Below are positions 26,717 to 35,247 of a DNA stretch of 64,000 bases, piece by piece. This stretch comes from Gramella sp. AN32. Its GTDB lineage: Bacteria > Bacteroidota > Bacteroidia > Flavobacteriales > Flavobacteriaceae. Numbering within the stretch: position 1 is the first letter of the stretch; every line of letters starts with the position of its first letter. The translations under genes were made by a program, and so were the position numbers. Under the pieces are notes generated by a model that worked only from the letters and a program-made list of their open reading frames with translations, ran no database searches and was not told the DNA's origin. The stretch spans positions 1 through 64,000 of the forward strand of contig NZ_QEYO01000005.1 of assembly GCF_023718305.1 (NCBI RefSeq). The letters run 5' to 3'.

Positions 26717-27494
26717 ATTTGAAGAACATATAAAGGAGAAGTTGGATTCACGGGAAATTCAGCCATCTGCGGGGAGTTGGGATAAATTAAATGCCCGGTT
26801 AGATAATTCTGAAGGGAAGAAGAACAAAACTGGTCTTTGGATCACGTCCATCGCTGCGGTTATGATCTTATTAATTGCCGGAATTTTTTACATAAATCAG
26901 CAAAAAAATGATGGTCCGGCTTTAGTAGATGAACCGCTGACACCTGAAGAAATTCTTCAGCCTAAGACTAATGAAACCTTTGATTCCCCTTCAGAATACG
27001 CGGTTCAGGAAAATAGTGAAAAAGAGAATGCACCAAAAGTTTCCGAAATGAAGGATCAGAAGAAAGAAGCATTCGCAGCAAATCCAGTAGTAAAAGAAAG
27101 GACAAAACAAAGATCTATTGATGCGTTAGCAATCCTGAAAAAGGACTCTGTGGCACCTATCAACCTTCAGGGAAATGGAATTGAAGAAATTAAGGGAAAT
27201 ATTGATATACAACTTGAAAACCTTCTTGCCGAAGTAAAAAGCAGGAAGATGAACAATGAAAATATAAGTGATGCTGAAGTGGACGCGCTTCTCATGAGAG
27301 CAGTAACTCAAATTAGTGAAAATAGGGAGAGTTACGGCAGCAATAACTTAGATGCCAAAGCACTGCTTGCAGATGCCGAGGAGGAACTTTACCAGTCTTT
27401 TAGAGGAAAAGTATTCGATTTTCTAAAAGGGGAAGTTCAAAAAGCAATGGTCGCTGTTGCAAATAGAAATACTACACAGCCACAGGACTATTAA
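26703..27494 (+). CDS. Single-span membrane protein, probable anti-sigma factor
   Basis: 263 residues from ATG 26703, overlapping the sigma gene by 14 bases, which implies coupled translation. A short cytoplasmic N-terminus (KFEEHIKEKLDSREIQPSAG then SWDKLNARLD) precedes one membrane helix at about 45-63 (LWITSIAAVMILLIAGIFYI). A long, charged periplasmic part follows, with coiled-coil-like helices. The W-D-K-L-x-x-R-L segment before the helix recurs in flavobacterial sigma-linked membrane proteins. No zinc-binding HxxxCxxC anti-sigma motif is visible, so the sigma-binding role rests on position and topology. Confidence 0.7.
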   Translation: MAPIKFEEHIKEKLDSREIQPSAGSWDKLNARLDNSEGKKNKTGLWITSIAAVMILLIAGIFYINQQKNDGPALVDEPLTPEEILQPKTNETFDSPSEYAVQENSEKENAPKVSEMKDQKKEAFAANPVVKERTKQRSIDALAILKKDSVAPINLQGNGIEEIKGNIDIQLENLLAEVKSRKMNNENISDAEVDALLMRAVTQISENRESYGSNNLDAKALLADAEEELYQSFRGKVFDFLKGEVQKAMVAVANRNTTQPQDY

Positions 27495-27577
27495 TTAAAT
27501 AATTTAATTTTTAACAAGGGTCATTTATCAATCATCAACTTCCATAAAATACGTGGGAGACTAAAAAACACATCATT

Positions 27578-28603
27578 ATGAAAAGCATTATTATCTATCT
27601 CGTATTGTCCATTTTCACTTATACCATGGGCAATGCCCAAACTATAAAGATCGAAAACAAGAGTACTATCGAAAGCCTTGAAAAACAACGGGAAAACATA
27701 GTGACTCAGGAAAAAGAAAAACTTAAACAAGAGGTAGAAACCATCAACAATCGTCTCGATAAGAATGAAATTACCATTGAGGAGGCTAAAGAGCTTAAAG
27801 AAGAAGCCGCTAAAAAACACGCCCTAAACATCGAAAATAAATTAGCGATTATTGACAATAAGATCGCATTATTAAGCAGGAATGAAGATATTGATACAGA
27901 CGAAAGGCTTGTACTCGAAATTGGCGAAAATAAAGACAAAGCGGCTAAAGACTCCTATCGCGATAAAAGAACGGAATCCACCCTGGTATTGGCTGCAGGT
28001 TTTAACAACGCGATAAAGGAAGGGCAGTCTTTAAATGACTCTGACTTTAAAATTGGGGGGAGCCGTTTTTTTGAAATTGGTTGGGCCTGGAAAACAAGGG
28101 TGTTTGAAGATTCTAACTGGTTGCGTTTGAAATATGGGGTTTCTTTTCAATTTAATGGTTTAAAACCAACCGATAACAGATATTTTGTTGAAGATGGGGA
28201 TCTAACCACGCTTCAGGAATTTGATGTAGACCTGGATAAATCTAAATTCAGGATGGATAATCTGGTAGTGCCTATACATTTTGAATTTGGTCCTTCAAAC
28301 AGATACGACCGGGATAACGGAACTACTTTTTCCACCTATAAAAAATTAAAAGTAGGATTAGGTGGCTATGGCGGATTCAATATTGGAGAGCGTCAAAAAT
28401 TAAAATACAAACTTGATGGTGATAAAAGAAAAGATAAATTAAAATCTGATTACAATACCAATGATCTCGTATATGGATTGAGTGGATATTTAGGTTGGGG
28501 CGGCACAGCACTGTATGTAAAATATGATCTTAATCCAATTTTCCAGGAGCCAAACGTAGAAATGAATAATATATCCCTGGGACTTCGTTTTGATTTAGAT
28601 TAA
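27578..28603 (+). CDS. Outer-membrane beta-barrel protein with N-terminal coiled coil
   Basis: 341 residues. Signal peptide 1-20 (SIIIYLVLSIFTYTMGNAQ). Residues about 27-90 are strongly helical and charged (KQRENIVTQEKEKLKQEVE, LDKNEITIEEAKELKEEAA), a coiled coil. From about 128 the pattern changes to amphipathic strands (TLVLAAGFNNA, FFEIGWAWKTRVF, WLRLKYGVSFQF, LKVGLGGYGGFNIG, YGLSGYLGWGGTALYVKYDL) and ends in NISLGLRFDLD. The coiled coil could reach peptidoglycan or a partner. It lies 83 bases after the anti-sigma-like gene and before a strong terminator, so it probably closes a three-gene envelope-sensing operon. Confidence 0.75.
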   Translation: MKSIIIYLVLSIFTYTMGNAQTIKIENKSTIESLEKQRENIVTQEKEKLKQEVETINNRLDKNEITIEEAKELKEEAAKKHALNIENKLAIIDNKIALLSRNEDIDTDERLVLEIGENKDKAAKDSYRDKRTESTLVLAAGFNNAIKEGQSLNDSDFKIGGSRFFEIGWAWKTRVFEDSNWLRLKYGVSFQFNGLKPTDNRYFVEDGDLTTLQEFDVDLDKSKFRMDNLVVPIHFEFGPSNRYDRDNGTTFSTYKKLKVGLGGYGGFNIGERQKLKYKLDGDKRKDKLKSDYNTNDLVYGLSGYLGWGGTALYVKYDLNPIFQEPNVEMNNISLGLRFDLD

Positions 28604-28625
28604 TTAGCCAGTTTAGTTTAGTTTT

Positions 28626-28672
28626 GCAGGGCTTCAGAAAAATTCATTAATTTTCTGAAGCCCTGCATTTTT
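28626..28672 (+). terminator. Intrinsic terminator after the barrel gene
   Basis: GCAGGGCTTCAGAAAA pairs perfectly with TTTTCTGAAGCCCTGC around a short A/T loop and is followed by TTTTT. Confidence 0.88.
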
Positions 28673-28700
28673 CATATATTTCAATTTATACTCATAAAAT

Positions 28701-30659
28701 TTGATTTCTAAAACCACCGTTGATACTGTTTTTGAAACTTCCCGTGTTGAGGAGGTTATCGGTGATTTTGTTCAGCTTAAAAAATCTGGGAGTAATTTAA
28801 AAGGTTTAAGCCCTTTTACCGATGAGCGTTCTCCTAGTTTTATGGTATCCCCGGTAAAACAGATCTGGAAAGATTTTAGTAGTGGGAAAGGCGGGAATGT
28901 CGTGGCTTTTTTAATGGAACACGAACATTTCACCTATCCTGAAGCCATTAAATATCTGGCCAGGAAATACGGGATCGAAGTTGAAGAAACTGAACAAAGC
29001 GATGAACAAAAGGAGCAGGCTAATGAACGGGAGAGCATGTATCTCGTTTCAGAATATGCCAGCAAGTTTTTTCAGAATACGATGTGGAAAACTGATGTAG
29101 GACAGGCGATTGGGTTAAGCTACTTTAAAGAAAGAGGCTTTACTTCTGAAACTATTAAAAAATTTGATCTGGGATATTCCCCAGATGAATGGGATGCTTT
29201 TACCAATAAAGCACTTGGCGATGGATATAAATTAGATTATCTTGAAAAGACAGGGCTAACCATCGTAAAAGAGGAAAAGCGATTCGACCGTTTTAAAGGC
29301 AGGGTCATGTTCCCCATCCACTCCATGTCTGGACGGGTTTTAGGTTTTGGCGGAAGGATTTTAACCAATACTAAAAAAGCAGCTAAATATTTAAACAGTC
29401 CCGAGAGCGATATTTACCATAAAAGCAAGGTGCTCTATGGTATTTATTATGCGAAACAGGCAATTGCCAAGGAGGATAATTGTTATCTGGTTGAAGGATA
29501 TACCGATGTGATCCAGTTTCATCAAAGCGGAATTGATAATACTGTCTCCTCTTCGGGAACCGCGCTTACTTCGGAACAAATTAGGCTTATCAACCGGCTT
29601 ACCAGGAATATTACAGTTTTATTTGACGGTGATGCTGCCGGGACACGTGCCTCTATGCGCGGGATTGATCTTATTCTTGAACAGGGAATGAATGTGAAGG
29701 TGTGCCCTTTTCCGGAAGGGGAAGATCCTGATAGTTTCGCCAGGGCAAATTCTGAAGAAGAATTAAAGGAGTTTTTAGAAGAAAATTCATCTGATTTTAT
29801 AAGTTACAAGGCTTCTTTACTCATGAAGGAGGCGAAAAGTGATCCCATTAAAAAAGCTGAATTGATCCGCGATATGGTAAACAGTATTGCGAAGATCCCG
29901 GATAATATTCAACAGGAGGTTTATATTCAGGAATGTTCCAGGATTATGGATATTTCTGAAAATGTGCTTTATGCGACCCTCGCTCAAATTCAGAAAAAGG
30001 AAGGCAAAGATTCCCCAACCCCGCGGAAAAGGGAAATGGCTGTGGTTAAGGAAGATGCTCAGCCAACCAAGAAAGTAGATCAGCTTTATGAATTGGAAAG
30101 GAAAATAATCAGCCTGTTAATACTATACGGAAGGAAGGAAGAAGACTTTCAGGATTTGTTGTTAAAACAAAATGAAGAAACGGGTCAGTTAGAATTAGAA
30201 CCTGAAACGCAGCACGCCAAAGTTTTCGAAAAGATTTTTTTAGACCTTCAGGAGGATGAAATTGCTTTTTCGAATGATGATTTTCAGCAATTATATTCCG
30301 TGCTTATTGAGCGACTCAATAGTGAGGAAGAATTTGCTGTGGAAACGATTATTAATAATCTGGAAGCCAGTCAGGCAAAAGAAATTACCGATATTTTGAT
30401 GGAGGAGGAGCAATATGAATTGCATGATTGGGATAGACGCGATGTACCGGTAAAGGCTAAAGAAGATTCTATCTCAAGGTTGGTAAGTGAAACAATTCTA
30501 AACCTAAGGCGCTATCTGGTTTCCAAAAAGATAGAAGAATTATCTGAAGAAATAAAGACTCCTGCAGATGATATGGATAGTTCAGAAATACTTCAGGAAA
30601 TTATGAATTATCTAAGTTTACGGAAAATCCTAAGCGACCGTTTAGACAGGGTTATGTAG
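28701..30659 (+). CDS. dnaG: DNA primase
   Basis: Makes RNA primers at the replication fork. 652 residues, starting with TTG (28701), the only start that keeps the family N-terminus ISKTTVDTVFETSRVEEVIG. The N-terminal CHC2 domain is present in outline (GLSPFTDERSPSFMVSP...WKDFSSGKGGNVVAF), but all four zinc ligands are replaced: S37, T40, D58 and S61 stand where C, H, C and C are expected. The catalytic core is intact: RVMFPIHSMSGRVLGFGGR, the TOPRIM Glu in LVEGYTDVIQFHQSGI, SSSGTALT, and LFDGDAAGTRAS. The C-terminal helicase-binding part follows an acidic linker near 450. Confidence 0.96.
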   Translation: MISKTTVDTVFETSRVEEVIGDFVQLKKSGSNLKGLSPFTDERSPSFMVSPVKQIWKDFSSGKGGNVVAFLMEHEHFTYPEAIKYLARKYGIEVEETEQSDEQKEQANERESMYLVSEYASKFFQNTMWKTDVGQAIGLSYFKERGFTSETIKKFDLGYSPDEWDAFTNKALGDGYKLDYLEKTGLTIVKEEKRFDRFKGRVMFPIHSMSGRVLGFGGRILTNTKKAAKYLNSPESDIYHKSKVLYGIYYAKQAIAKEDNCYLVEGYTDVIQFHQSGIDNTVSSSGTALTSEQIRLINRLTRNITVLFDGDAAGTRASMRGIDLILEQGMNVKVCPFPEGEDPDSFARANSEEELKEFLEENSSDFISYKASLLMKEAKSDPIKKAELIRDMVNSIAKIPDNIQQEVYIQECSRIMDISENVLYATLAQIQKKEGKDSPTPRKREMAVVKEDAQPTKKVDQLYELERKIISLLILYGRKEEDFQDLLLKQNEETGQLELEPETQHAKVFEKIFLDLQEDEIAFSNDDFQQLYSVLIERLNSEEEFAVETIINNLEASQAKEITDILMEEEQYELHDWDRRDVPVKAKEDSISRLVSETILNLRRYLVSKKIEELSEEIKTPADDMDSSEILQEIMNYLSLRKILSDRLDRVM

Positions 30660-31290
30660 CATTAAGCTGCAATAACCTGGATTGGGTGATCAAATCTGCC
30701 ACATTATCGACTTTTAGTTTTTTCAGTAGACGTGTTTTGTAAGTACTAACCGTTTTCTCATTAATCTCTAAAGCTTCAGCGATATCTTTATTTCTTTTAC
30801 CGGAAGAAAGTAAGTTCAGTACTTCAGATTCCCGGGTAGAGAGCTTCTTGAATTTTGTAATTAAACTCTTACCTCTGGAGATTCCGGAATTTAATCTTTC
30901 GGTAATTTTCCTATTAAGATAAATTCCACCTCGTGCTACCTGATAAATTGCTTTTTCCAAAGTCTCAGAATCAGTATGTTTTGATATGTAGCCCGCAGCT
31001 CCAGCTTTTATAGTACTTAAAGCATACATTTCTTCAGGATGGTTACTAAATATAAGGGTTTTAACTTCAGGAAATTCCTGTTTTATCCTACGAACCGCGT
31101 TTATTCCATTGATCTGGGGTAAATCCAGTTCCACAATAACAACATCTGGAGCATCCTTCTCTAAATGGTTAAATAATTGTGTTCCTGTTCCTACACGCCC
31201 AACTACCTGCAGTGCAGGGTTGTTTTTTAAAATACATTTAATCCCATCCATAATTATGGGATGATGGTCTGCAATTAATACTCGATACAT
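30652..31290 (-). CDS. NarL/FixJ-family response regulator, atypical receiver
   Basis: 212 residues: receiver domain about 1-120 and LuxR-type helix-turn-helix about 148-210 (LSTRESEVLNLLSSGKRNKDIAEAL, NEKTVSTYKTRLLKKL). The phospho-acceptor Asp is Glu54 (DVVIVELDLPQING, normally ...DL.MP..G). The acidic pair at the pocket is D8-H9 instead of D-D. The conserved Lys near 104 (GYISKH) remains. Such a receiver may work without phosphorylation. No histidine kinase lies nearby. It overlaps the 3' end of dnaG by 8 bases (convergent). Confidence 0.9.
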   Translation of the reverse strand: MYRVLIADHHPIIMDGIKCILKNNPALQVVGRVGTGTQLFNHLEKDAPDVVIVELDLPQINGINAVRRIKQEFPEVKTLIFSNHPEEMYALSTIKAGAAGYISKHTDSETLEKAIYQVARGGIYLNRKITERLNSGISRGKSLITKFKKLSTRESEVLNLLSSGKRNKDIAEALEINEKTVSTYKTRLLKKLKVDNVADLITQSRLLQLNAT

Positions 31291-31403
31291 ATTTTAAGAT
31301 TAAAACAAGTCGGGGGTAACCTGTTGACAGTTATTTAATTAAATTAAAATTACTGTATAGAAATATCATATCAAGAAACTATGTTAGATATTCGATGAGA
31401 TGC

Positions 31404-32195
31404 TTATTTCTTTAGATGAATGGGTATGTCGCAAACCGGAATCGGTAACATCTTATGCTGGTTAGCGCTATTAAGTCTCTGGTAAATTTCAAAAACCTTC
31501 CTTTTCCTACCTTCATAATCATCAGCATTTTTTCCTGCTGAATTTGCATTCATGGCCCACTCCAGTTCATCATAACTGGCGCCCAGCTGGTCTTCATCAC
31601 TTCGGCTGTCACCAAATAAACCATCTGTAGGGGCGGCATGCATAATTTCTTCTATGATGTTTAAATACCCGCCTAATATGTAAACCTCGCTTTTCATTAA
31701 ATCTGCCAGGGGACTTAGATCTACCCCGCCATCTCCATATTTGGTATAAAAACCAACCCCAAAATCTTCCACCATATTACCGGTCCCGGCCACTAAAAAT
31801 TTATGGATACCTGCAAAATAATACAGGGTGGTCATTCTTAAGCGGGCGCGTGAATTTGCCAGGCTTAGATCTACATTGGATGTTTCCCTTTCCTGAGGCA
31901 TTGCATTTCGAAATTCTTCAAAAACTGAGGTTAAGTTGATTTCAAGAGAACTCACATTGGCGAAATTATGTTCTAGTTCATCAATATGTTTTCTGGCCCG
32001 GCTTACCTGATTCGGATCCTGATGTATGGGCATTTCCAAGCATAATACCCGCATCCCGGTTTTTGCACATAGAGTTGAGGCCACTGCGGAATCTATACCG
32101 CCACTTACGCCAATTACAAAGCCTTGCATATTGGCATTTATCGCGTACTCTTTTAACCAGTTTATAATATATTCTGCGACTTTTTCGGTTTGCAT
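31404..32195 (-). CDS. nadE: NAD+ synthetase, ammonia-dependent
   Basis: Final step of NAD biosynthesis: amidation of deamido-NAD with ATP and ammonia. 263 residues, without the N-terminal glutaminase domain. The ATP-pyrophosphatase P-loop is VIGVSGGIDSAVAST near 26-40. Other marks: RARLRMTTLYYFAG, VAGTGNMVEDFGVGFYTKYGDGGVDLSPLADLMKSEV, and the C-terminal HKMLPIPVCDIP. Divergent from gldB with nearly adjoining promoters. Confidence 0.96.
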   Translation of the reverse strand: MQTEKVAEYIINWLKEYAINANMQGFVIGVSGGIDSAVASTLCAKTGMRVLCLEMPIHQDPNQVSRARKHIDELEHNFANVSSLEINLTSVFEEFRNAMPQERETSNVDLSLANSRARLRMTTLYYFAGIHKFLVAGTGNMVEDFGVGFYTKYGDGGVDLSPLADLMKSEVYILGGYLNIIEEIMHAAPTDGLFGDSRSDEDQLGASYDELEWAMNANSAGKNADDYEGRKRKVFEIYQRLNSANQHKMLPIPVCDIPIHLKK

Positions 32196-32223
32196 AATGT
32201 TGGGCGGTTAGGTTTGTAAATAA

Positions 32224-32231
32224 TACCTTTG
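32224..32231 (+). promoter_or_regulatory. -7 element TACCTTTG for the gldB operon
   Basis: Exact TAnnTTTG, about 68 bases before the gldB ATG. TTG at 32200-32202 is near the expected -33 distance. Confidence 0.5.
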
Positions 32232-32233
32232 CA

Positions 32234-32241
32234 CAAATCTA
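32234..32241 (-). promoter_or_regulatory. -7 element TAGATTTG for nadE
   Basis: Exact TAnnTTTG on the minus strand (CAAATCTA on plus), about 39 bases before the nadE ATG. Only two bases separate it from the divergent gldB element. Confidence 0.5.
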
Positions 32242-32298
32242 ATACTAAAACTCAATTTTTAAAAAATAGGTGCGTTAAAGCATTCATAATAGCCGATA

Positions 32299-33258
32299 AT
32301 GCAAAGATTTCTAATTGCTTTTTTAAGTTTTTTATTGCTGTCTTCCTGTGATGAGAATTCTACGAAGGAAGCTGAAATTGAGAAAATCCCGGTAGATTTC
32401 GAGCTTATTAGATTTGATCAGAAATTTGCCGAAGCTACCCCGGAAACCCTTCCGCAGCTTAAACAACAATATCCCTTTTTATTTCCTGAGCAGTTTCCGG
32501 ATAGTTTGTGGCTGAATAAATTAACGGATACCCTTCAAATTGAACTGGACAACGCGGTTTCAAAAGCTTTTCCTGAATTTTCTGCGGAAACTGACGATTT
32601 TGAAAATCTTTTTCAGCATGTGAAATATTACTTTCCCAATTTCCAGCCACCAACGGTCATTACTGTGACCAGCGAGGTAGATTATAAGAATAAGATCATT
32701 TATACCGGGCAGTATTTGTTCGTTTCCCTGGATACTTATCTGGGAGAAGACCACCCGTTTTATGTGGGAGTTCAGGATTATTTAAAAAAGAATTTTTCTG
32801 AAGATCAAATTTTGCCAGATGCGGCTGAGGCTATTGCAAAAAATTATGTTCCGCAGCCGGAGTCCAGGGAGTTTATTGAACACATGCTGTATTATGGCAA
32901 ATTACTGTATTTAAAAGACCTTTTTATTCCGTTTAAAACGGATGCGGAGAAAATTGGATATACCGAAGCGGAATTAGATTGGGTGAAAGCCAATGAAGAT
33001 CAAATCTGGAGGTATTTTATTGAAAAGGAACTTCTTTACGATACGGACACAAACTTATATGTGCGCTTTCTTTTTCCGGCCCCGTTTTCAAAATTTTACC
33101 TTGCCCTGGATAGCGAATCCCCGGCAAGAACCGGCCAGTATATTGGTTGGAATATCGTGCGGAGTTATATGAACAAAAATGACGTTTCGGTCGAAAAAAT
33201 GCTTAAAACTTCTGCGGAAGAAATTTTCGATCAGGCGAAATATAAACCTAAGAAATAA
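32299..33258 (+). CDS. gldB: Gliding motility lipoprotein GldB
   Basis: 319 residues. Lipoprotein signal (LIAFLSFLLLSSCDEN, Cys16 or 17). The body matches the GldB family: VDFELIRFDQKFAE, LPQLKQQYPFLFPEQFPDS, and the late segment ARTGQYIGWNIVRSYMNKND. In Flavobacterium johnsoniae GldB is required for gliding; it is linked to the gliding machinery and type IX secretion. Immediately followed by gldC with a one-base overlap, the order known from other flavobacteria. Confidence 0.95.
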   Translation: MQRFLIAFLSFLLLSSCDENSTKEAEIEKIPVDFELIRFDQKFAEATPETLPQLKQQYPFLFPEQFPDSLWLNKLTDTLQIELDNAVSKAFPEFSAETDDFENLFQHVKYYFPNFQPPTVITVTSEVDYKNKIIYTGQYLFVSLDTYLGEDHPFYVGVQDYLKKNFSEDQILPDAAEAIAKNYVPQPESREFIEHMLYYGKLLYLKDLFIPFKTDAEKIGYTEAELDWVKANEDQIWRYFIEKELLYDTDTNLYVRFLFPAPFSKFYLALDSESPARTGQYIGWNIVRSYMNKNDVSVEKMLKTSAEEIFDQAKYKPKK

Positions 33259-33593
33259 TGGCTAATTACAAAAAGTCTGATATTAATATTGAAGTGGTAA
33301 CCGATGAAAATCAGGTTCCTGAAAGTATCACCTGGTCTGCTGAAGATGGGAATATTTATAAGGAAGAAGCGAAAGCTTTGATGCTATCGGTTTGGGATAG
33401 CAAACAACAGGAAACTTTACGCATAGATTTATGGACGAAGGAAATGCCGGTAGACGAAATGAAGAAGTTCTTCCATCAAACGCTGGTTTCTATGAGTGAC
33501 ACGTATTTTCGCGCGACCCAGGATGAGAAAATGCAGGCTACGATGAAAGATTTCTGCGATTATTTCGCTGAAAAAACCGAGATCAAAAAATAG
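33258..33593 (+). CDS. gldC: Gliding motility protein GldC
   Basis: 111 residues, no signal peptide. Family marks: SDINIEVVTDENQVPESITW, ALMLSVWDSKQQETLRIDLW, MKKFFHQTLVSMSDTYFRAT. Partners GldB; its loss impairs but does not abolish gliding in F. johnsoniae. The start ATG overlaps the gldB stop (TAATG), so translation is probably coupled. Confidence 0.94.
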   Translation: MANYKKSDINIEVVTDENQVPESITWSAEDGNIYKEEAKALMLSVWDSKQQETLRIDLWTKEMPVDEMKKFFHQTLVSMSDTYFRATQDEKMQATMKDFCDYFAEKTEIKK

Positions 33594-33595
33594 TT

Positions 33596-33955
33596 TTGGA
33601 AAAACTTATTTTCGTCTATAATGCCGATTCCGGTAAAATGAATGCTTTGCTGGATTCCATCCATAAAACCTTAAAACCCAAAACCTATTCCTGCAAACTT
33701 TACGCATTGACCTTCGGAAAGTTTTCAGAAAAAAAGAACTGGAAACAATTTCGGGAAACTTCAGAAGTGGAAATGGAATTTCTACACAGGGATGAGTTTA
33801 AGAAACAGTATGCTTCAAAATTTGGATATAAGTTTAAATTCCCCGTGATCCTCGTTGCAAATAACAAAGGTTTTGAACTTCTTGTCCCTTCAGAGGAAAT
33901 GGAGAAAATTGAAAATGAAATGGAGCTGATTGAAGTTATTGAGAGTCGGTTATAA
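33596..33955 (+). CDS. Conserved hypothetical protein downstream of gldC
   Basis: 119 residues, starting with TTG two bases after the gldC stop; no ATG is available near the natural N terminus (EKLIFVYNADSGKMNALLDS). Predicted soluble alpha/beta: a first strand LIFVYNAD, a helix, CKLYALTFGKFS, FLHRDEFKKQYASKF and FPVILVANN. The pattern recalls GTPase-less thioredoxin-like DUFs seen in Bacteroidota, but I do not recognise a function. Its position suggests translation together with gldB and gldC. Its end overlaps the convergent gene by 20 bases. Confidence 0.7.
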   Translation: MEKLIFVYNADSGKMNALLDSIHKTLKPKTYSCKLYALTFGKFSEKKNWKQFRETSEVEMEFLHRDEFKKQYASKFGYKFKFPVILVANNKGFELLVPSEEMEKIENEMELIEVIESRL

Positions 33956-34667
33956 TTTTTTCAGAAGTGTGCGGAAAAAATAACTTCCAGTTTTTTTGTT
34001 TTAAATATTCAGCCATAAATTCAGGTCCGGATTCTCCATTGTAAACCAGAATATTATTGTCTGGATTTATAATAGCATGATGACCGCAATAAGCGCGAAT
34101 TTGAAAAAGCGTTTTTTTAAAGATATTTTTTGAATCTGAATAAAAGATTTTTCTCTTTCCATCGGTTTCTTGAAATGTTATACTGTTTTCAAAAAGATAA
34201 AGTACAACGGTATTCTCATATTTGGACTCAAACCATTTTATCTTTGGCTGGACAAACTCTTTCCAATGCGCCGTTTCCTTTTTGGACCAATAGTTAGGAT
34301 CTTTGATGCCATGACAATAATCATTTTTAACCGTATATTCAATTAAGAAAATTGTGTTTTCAGGATACGATTTTCCGGTGATTTCTTCAATTACTTCCTT
34401 TATCGCCGTATAATTTCCACTAAAAGTTTCAACTTTATTGGCTTTGTTAATTTTAGAAATGCTTTTATCATTACGATTTGTGCGCCAGCTTGAGTAAGTG
34501 TTCTGTAATTCCCGATATTCTTTATAGTTAATTTCTTTGCCATTTTGATCTAAATAAATATTGGCCTTTTGAGCAGAAATTATGACAGGAAAAAGTAAAA
34601 AAAGGAGCAGTAAATTTCTCAATATTTTGAAAATTATATTAGGATAAATCTTTATTAACCCCTTCAA
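33936..34667 (-). CDS. Secreted hypothetical protein
   Basis: 243 residues with a signal peptide (FKILRNLLLLFLLFPVIISA) preceded by an unusually long, basic start. The mature part is rich in Lys, Asn and Tyr and has two conserved-looking cysteine sites (NDYCHGIKD and RAYCGHHAIINP) that could pair. No family recognised. It overlaps the 3' end of engB by 29 bases on the same strand, which may mean coupled translation. Composition is slightly more A/T-rich than its neighbours. Confidence 0.6.
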   Translation of the reverse strand: MKGLIKIYPNIIFKILRNLLLLFLLFPVIISAQKANIYLDQNGKEINYKEYRELQNTYSSWRTNRNDKSISKINKANKVETFSGNYTAIKEVIEEITGKSYPENTIFLIEYTVKNDYCHGIKDPNYWSKKETAHWKEFVQPKIKWFESKYENTVVLYLFENSITFQETDGKRKIFYSDSKNIFKKTLFQIRAYCGHHAIINPDNNILVYNGESGPEFMAEYLKQKNWKLFFPHTSEKIITDSQ

Positions 34668-35238
34668 TATAATTTAAAATTTCTTCTTTTCCCAATTGTG
34701 AAGTCGCCGAGGTCACGAAATATTGTGGCATCGTAGCCCATGTCTCCAACATTTTGGCCTCGTAGTTTTTTAAATTCTCCTCAAGATGTTTTTCTTTGAG
34801 TTTATCGGCTTTGGTGAAAATGATACAAAATGGAATGTTATGTTCTCCCATCCATTTCATGAATTCCATATCTATAGGTTGGGGAGTGTGCCTGGAATCT
34901 ATTAAAACGAAAGCGCAAACCATTTGGGTACGCTTCTCAAAATAGGCCGTAATAAACTTCTGAAAAACCTTTTTAGTAGATTTTGAAACCTGGGCATAAC
35001 CATATCCCGGGAGATCTACCAAATGCCAGTTATTGTTAATTAGAAAGTGATTGATCAATTGTGTTTTACCCGGTTTCGCTGAAGTTTTGGCCAGGGATTT
35101 TCTGCCTGTAATCATATTGATAAGGGAAGATTTTCCCACATTACTCCGACCAATAAACGCATATTCCGGTAAAGTGGAATTAGGGCAGTGGTCTACCTTC
35201 GAATTGCTCATCACAAATTCTGCAGACTTGATTTTCAT
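34639..35238 (-). CDS. engB: Ribosome biogenesis GTPase EngB (YihA/YsxC)
   Basis: 199 residues; GTPase needed for 50S subunit assembly. G1 GRSNVGKSSLIN near 30-41, G2 in KPGKTQ, G3 DLPGYGYAQVS near 75, G4 FTKADKL near 140, and G5-like TSATSQLGKEEI. Length and motif order match YsxC. Nine bases downstream of the alpha/beta hydrolase gene on the same strand, so probably co-transcribed. Confidence 0.96.
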   Translation of the reverse strand: MKIKSAEFVMSNSKVDHCPNSTLPEYAFIGRSNVGKSSLINMITGRKSLAKTSAKPGKTQLINHFLINNNWHLVDLPGYGYAQVSKSTKKVFQKFITAYFEKRTQMVCAFVLIDSRHTPQPIDMEFMKWMGEHNIPFCIIFTKADKLKEKHLEENLKNYEAKMLETWATMPQYFVTSATSQLGKEEILNYIEGVNKDLS

Positions 35239-35247
35239 AAGTTCTAA

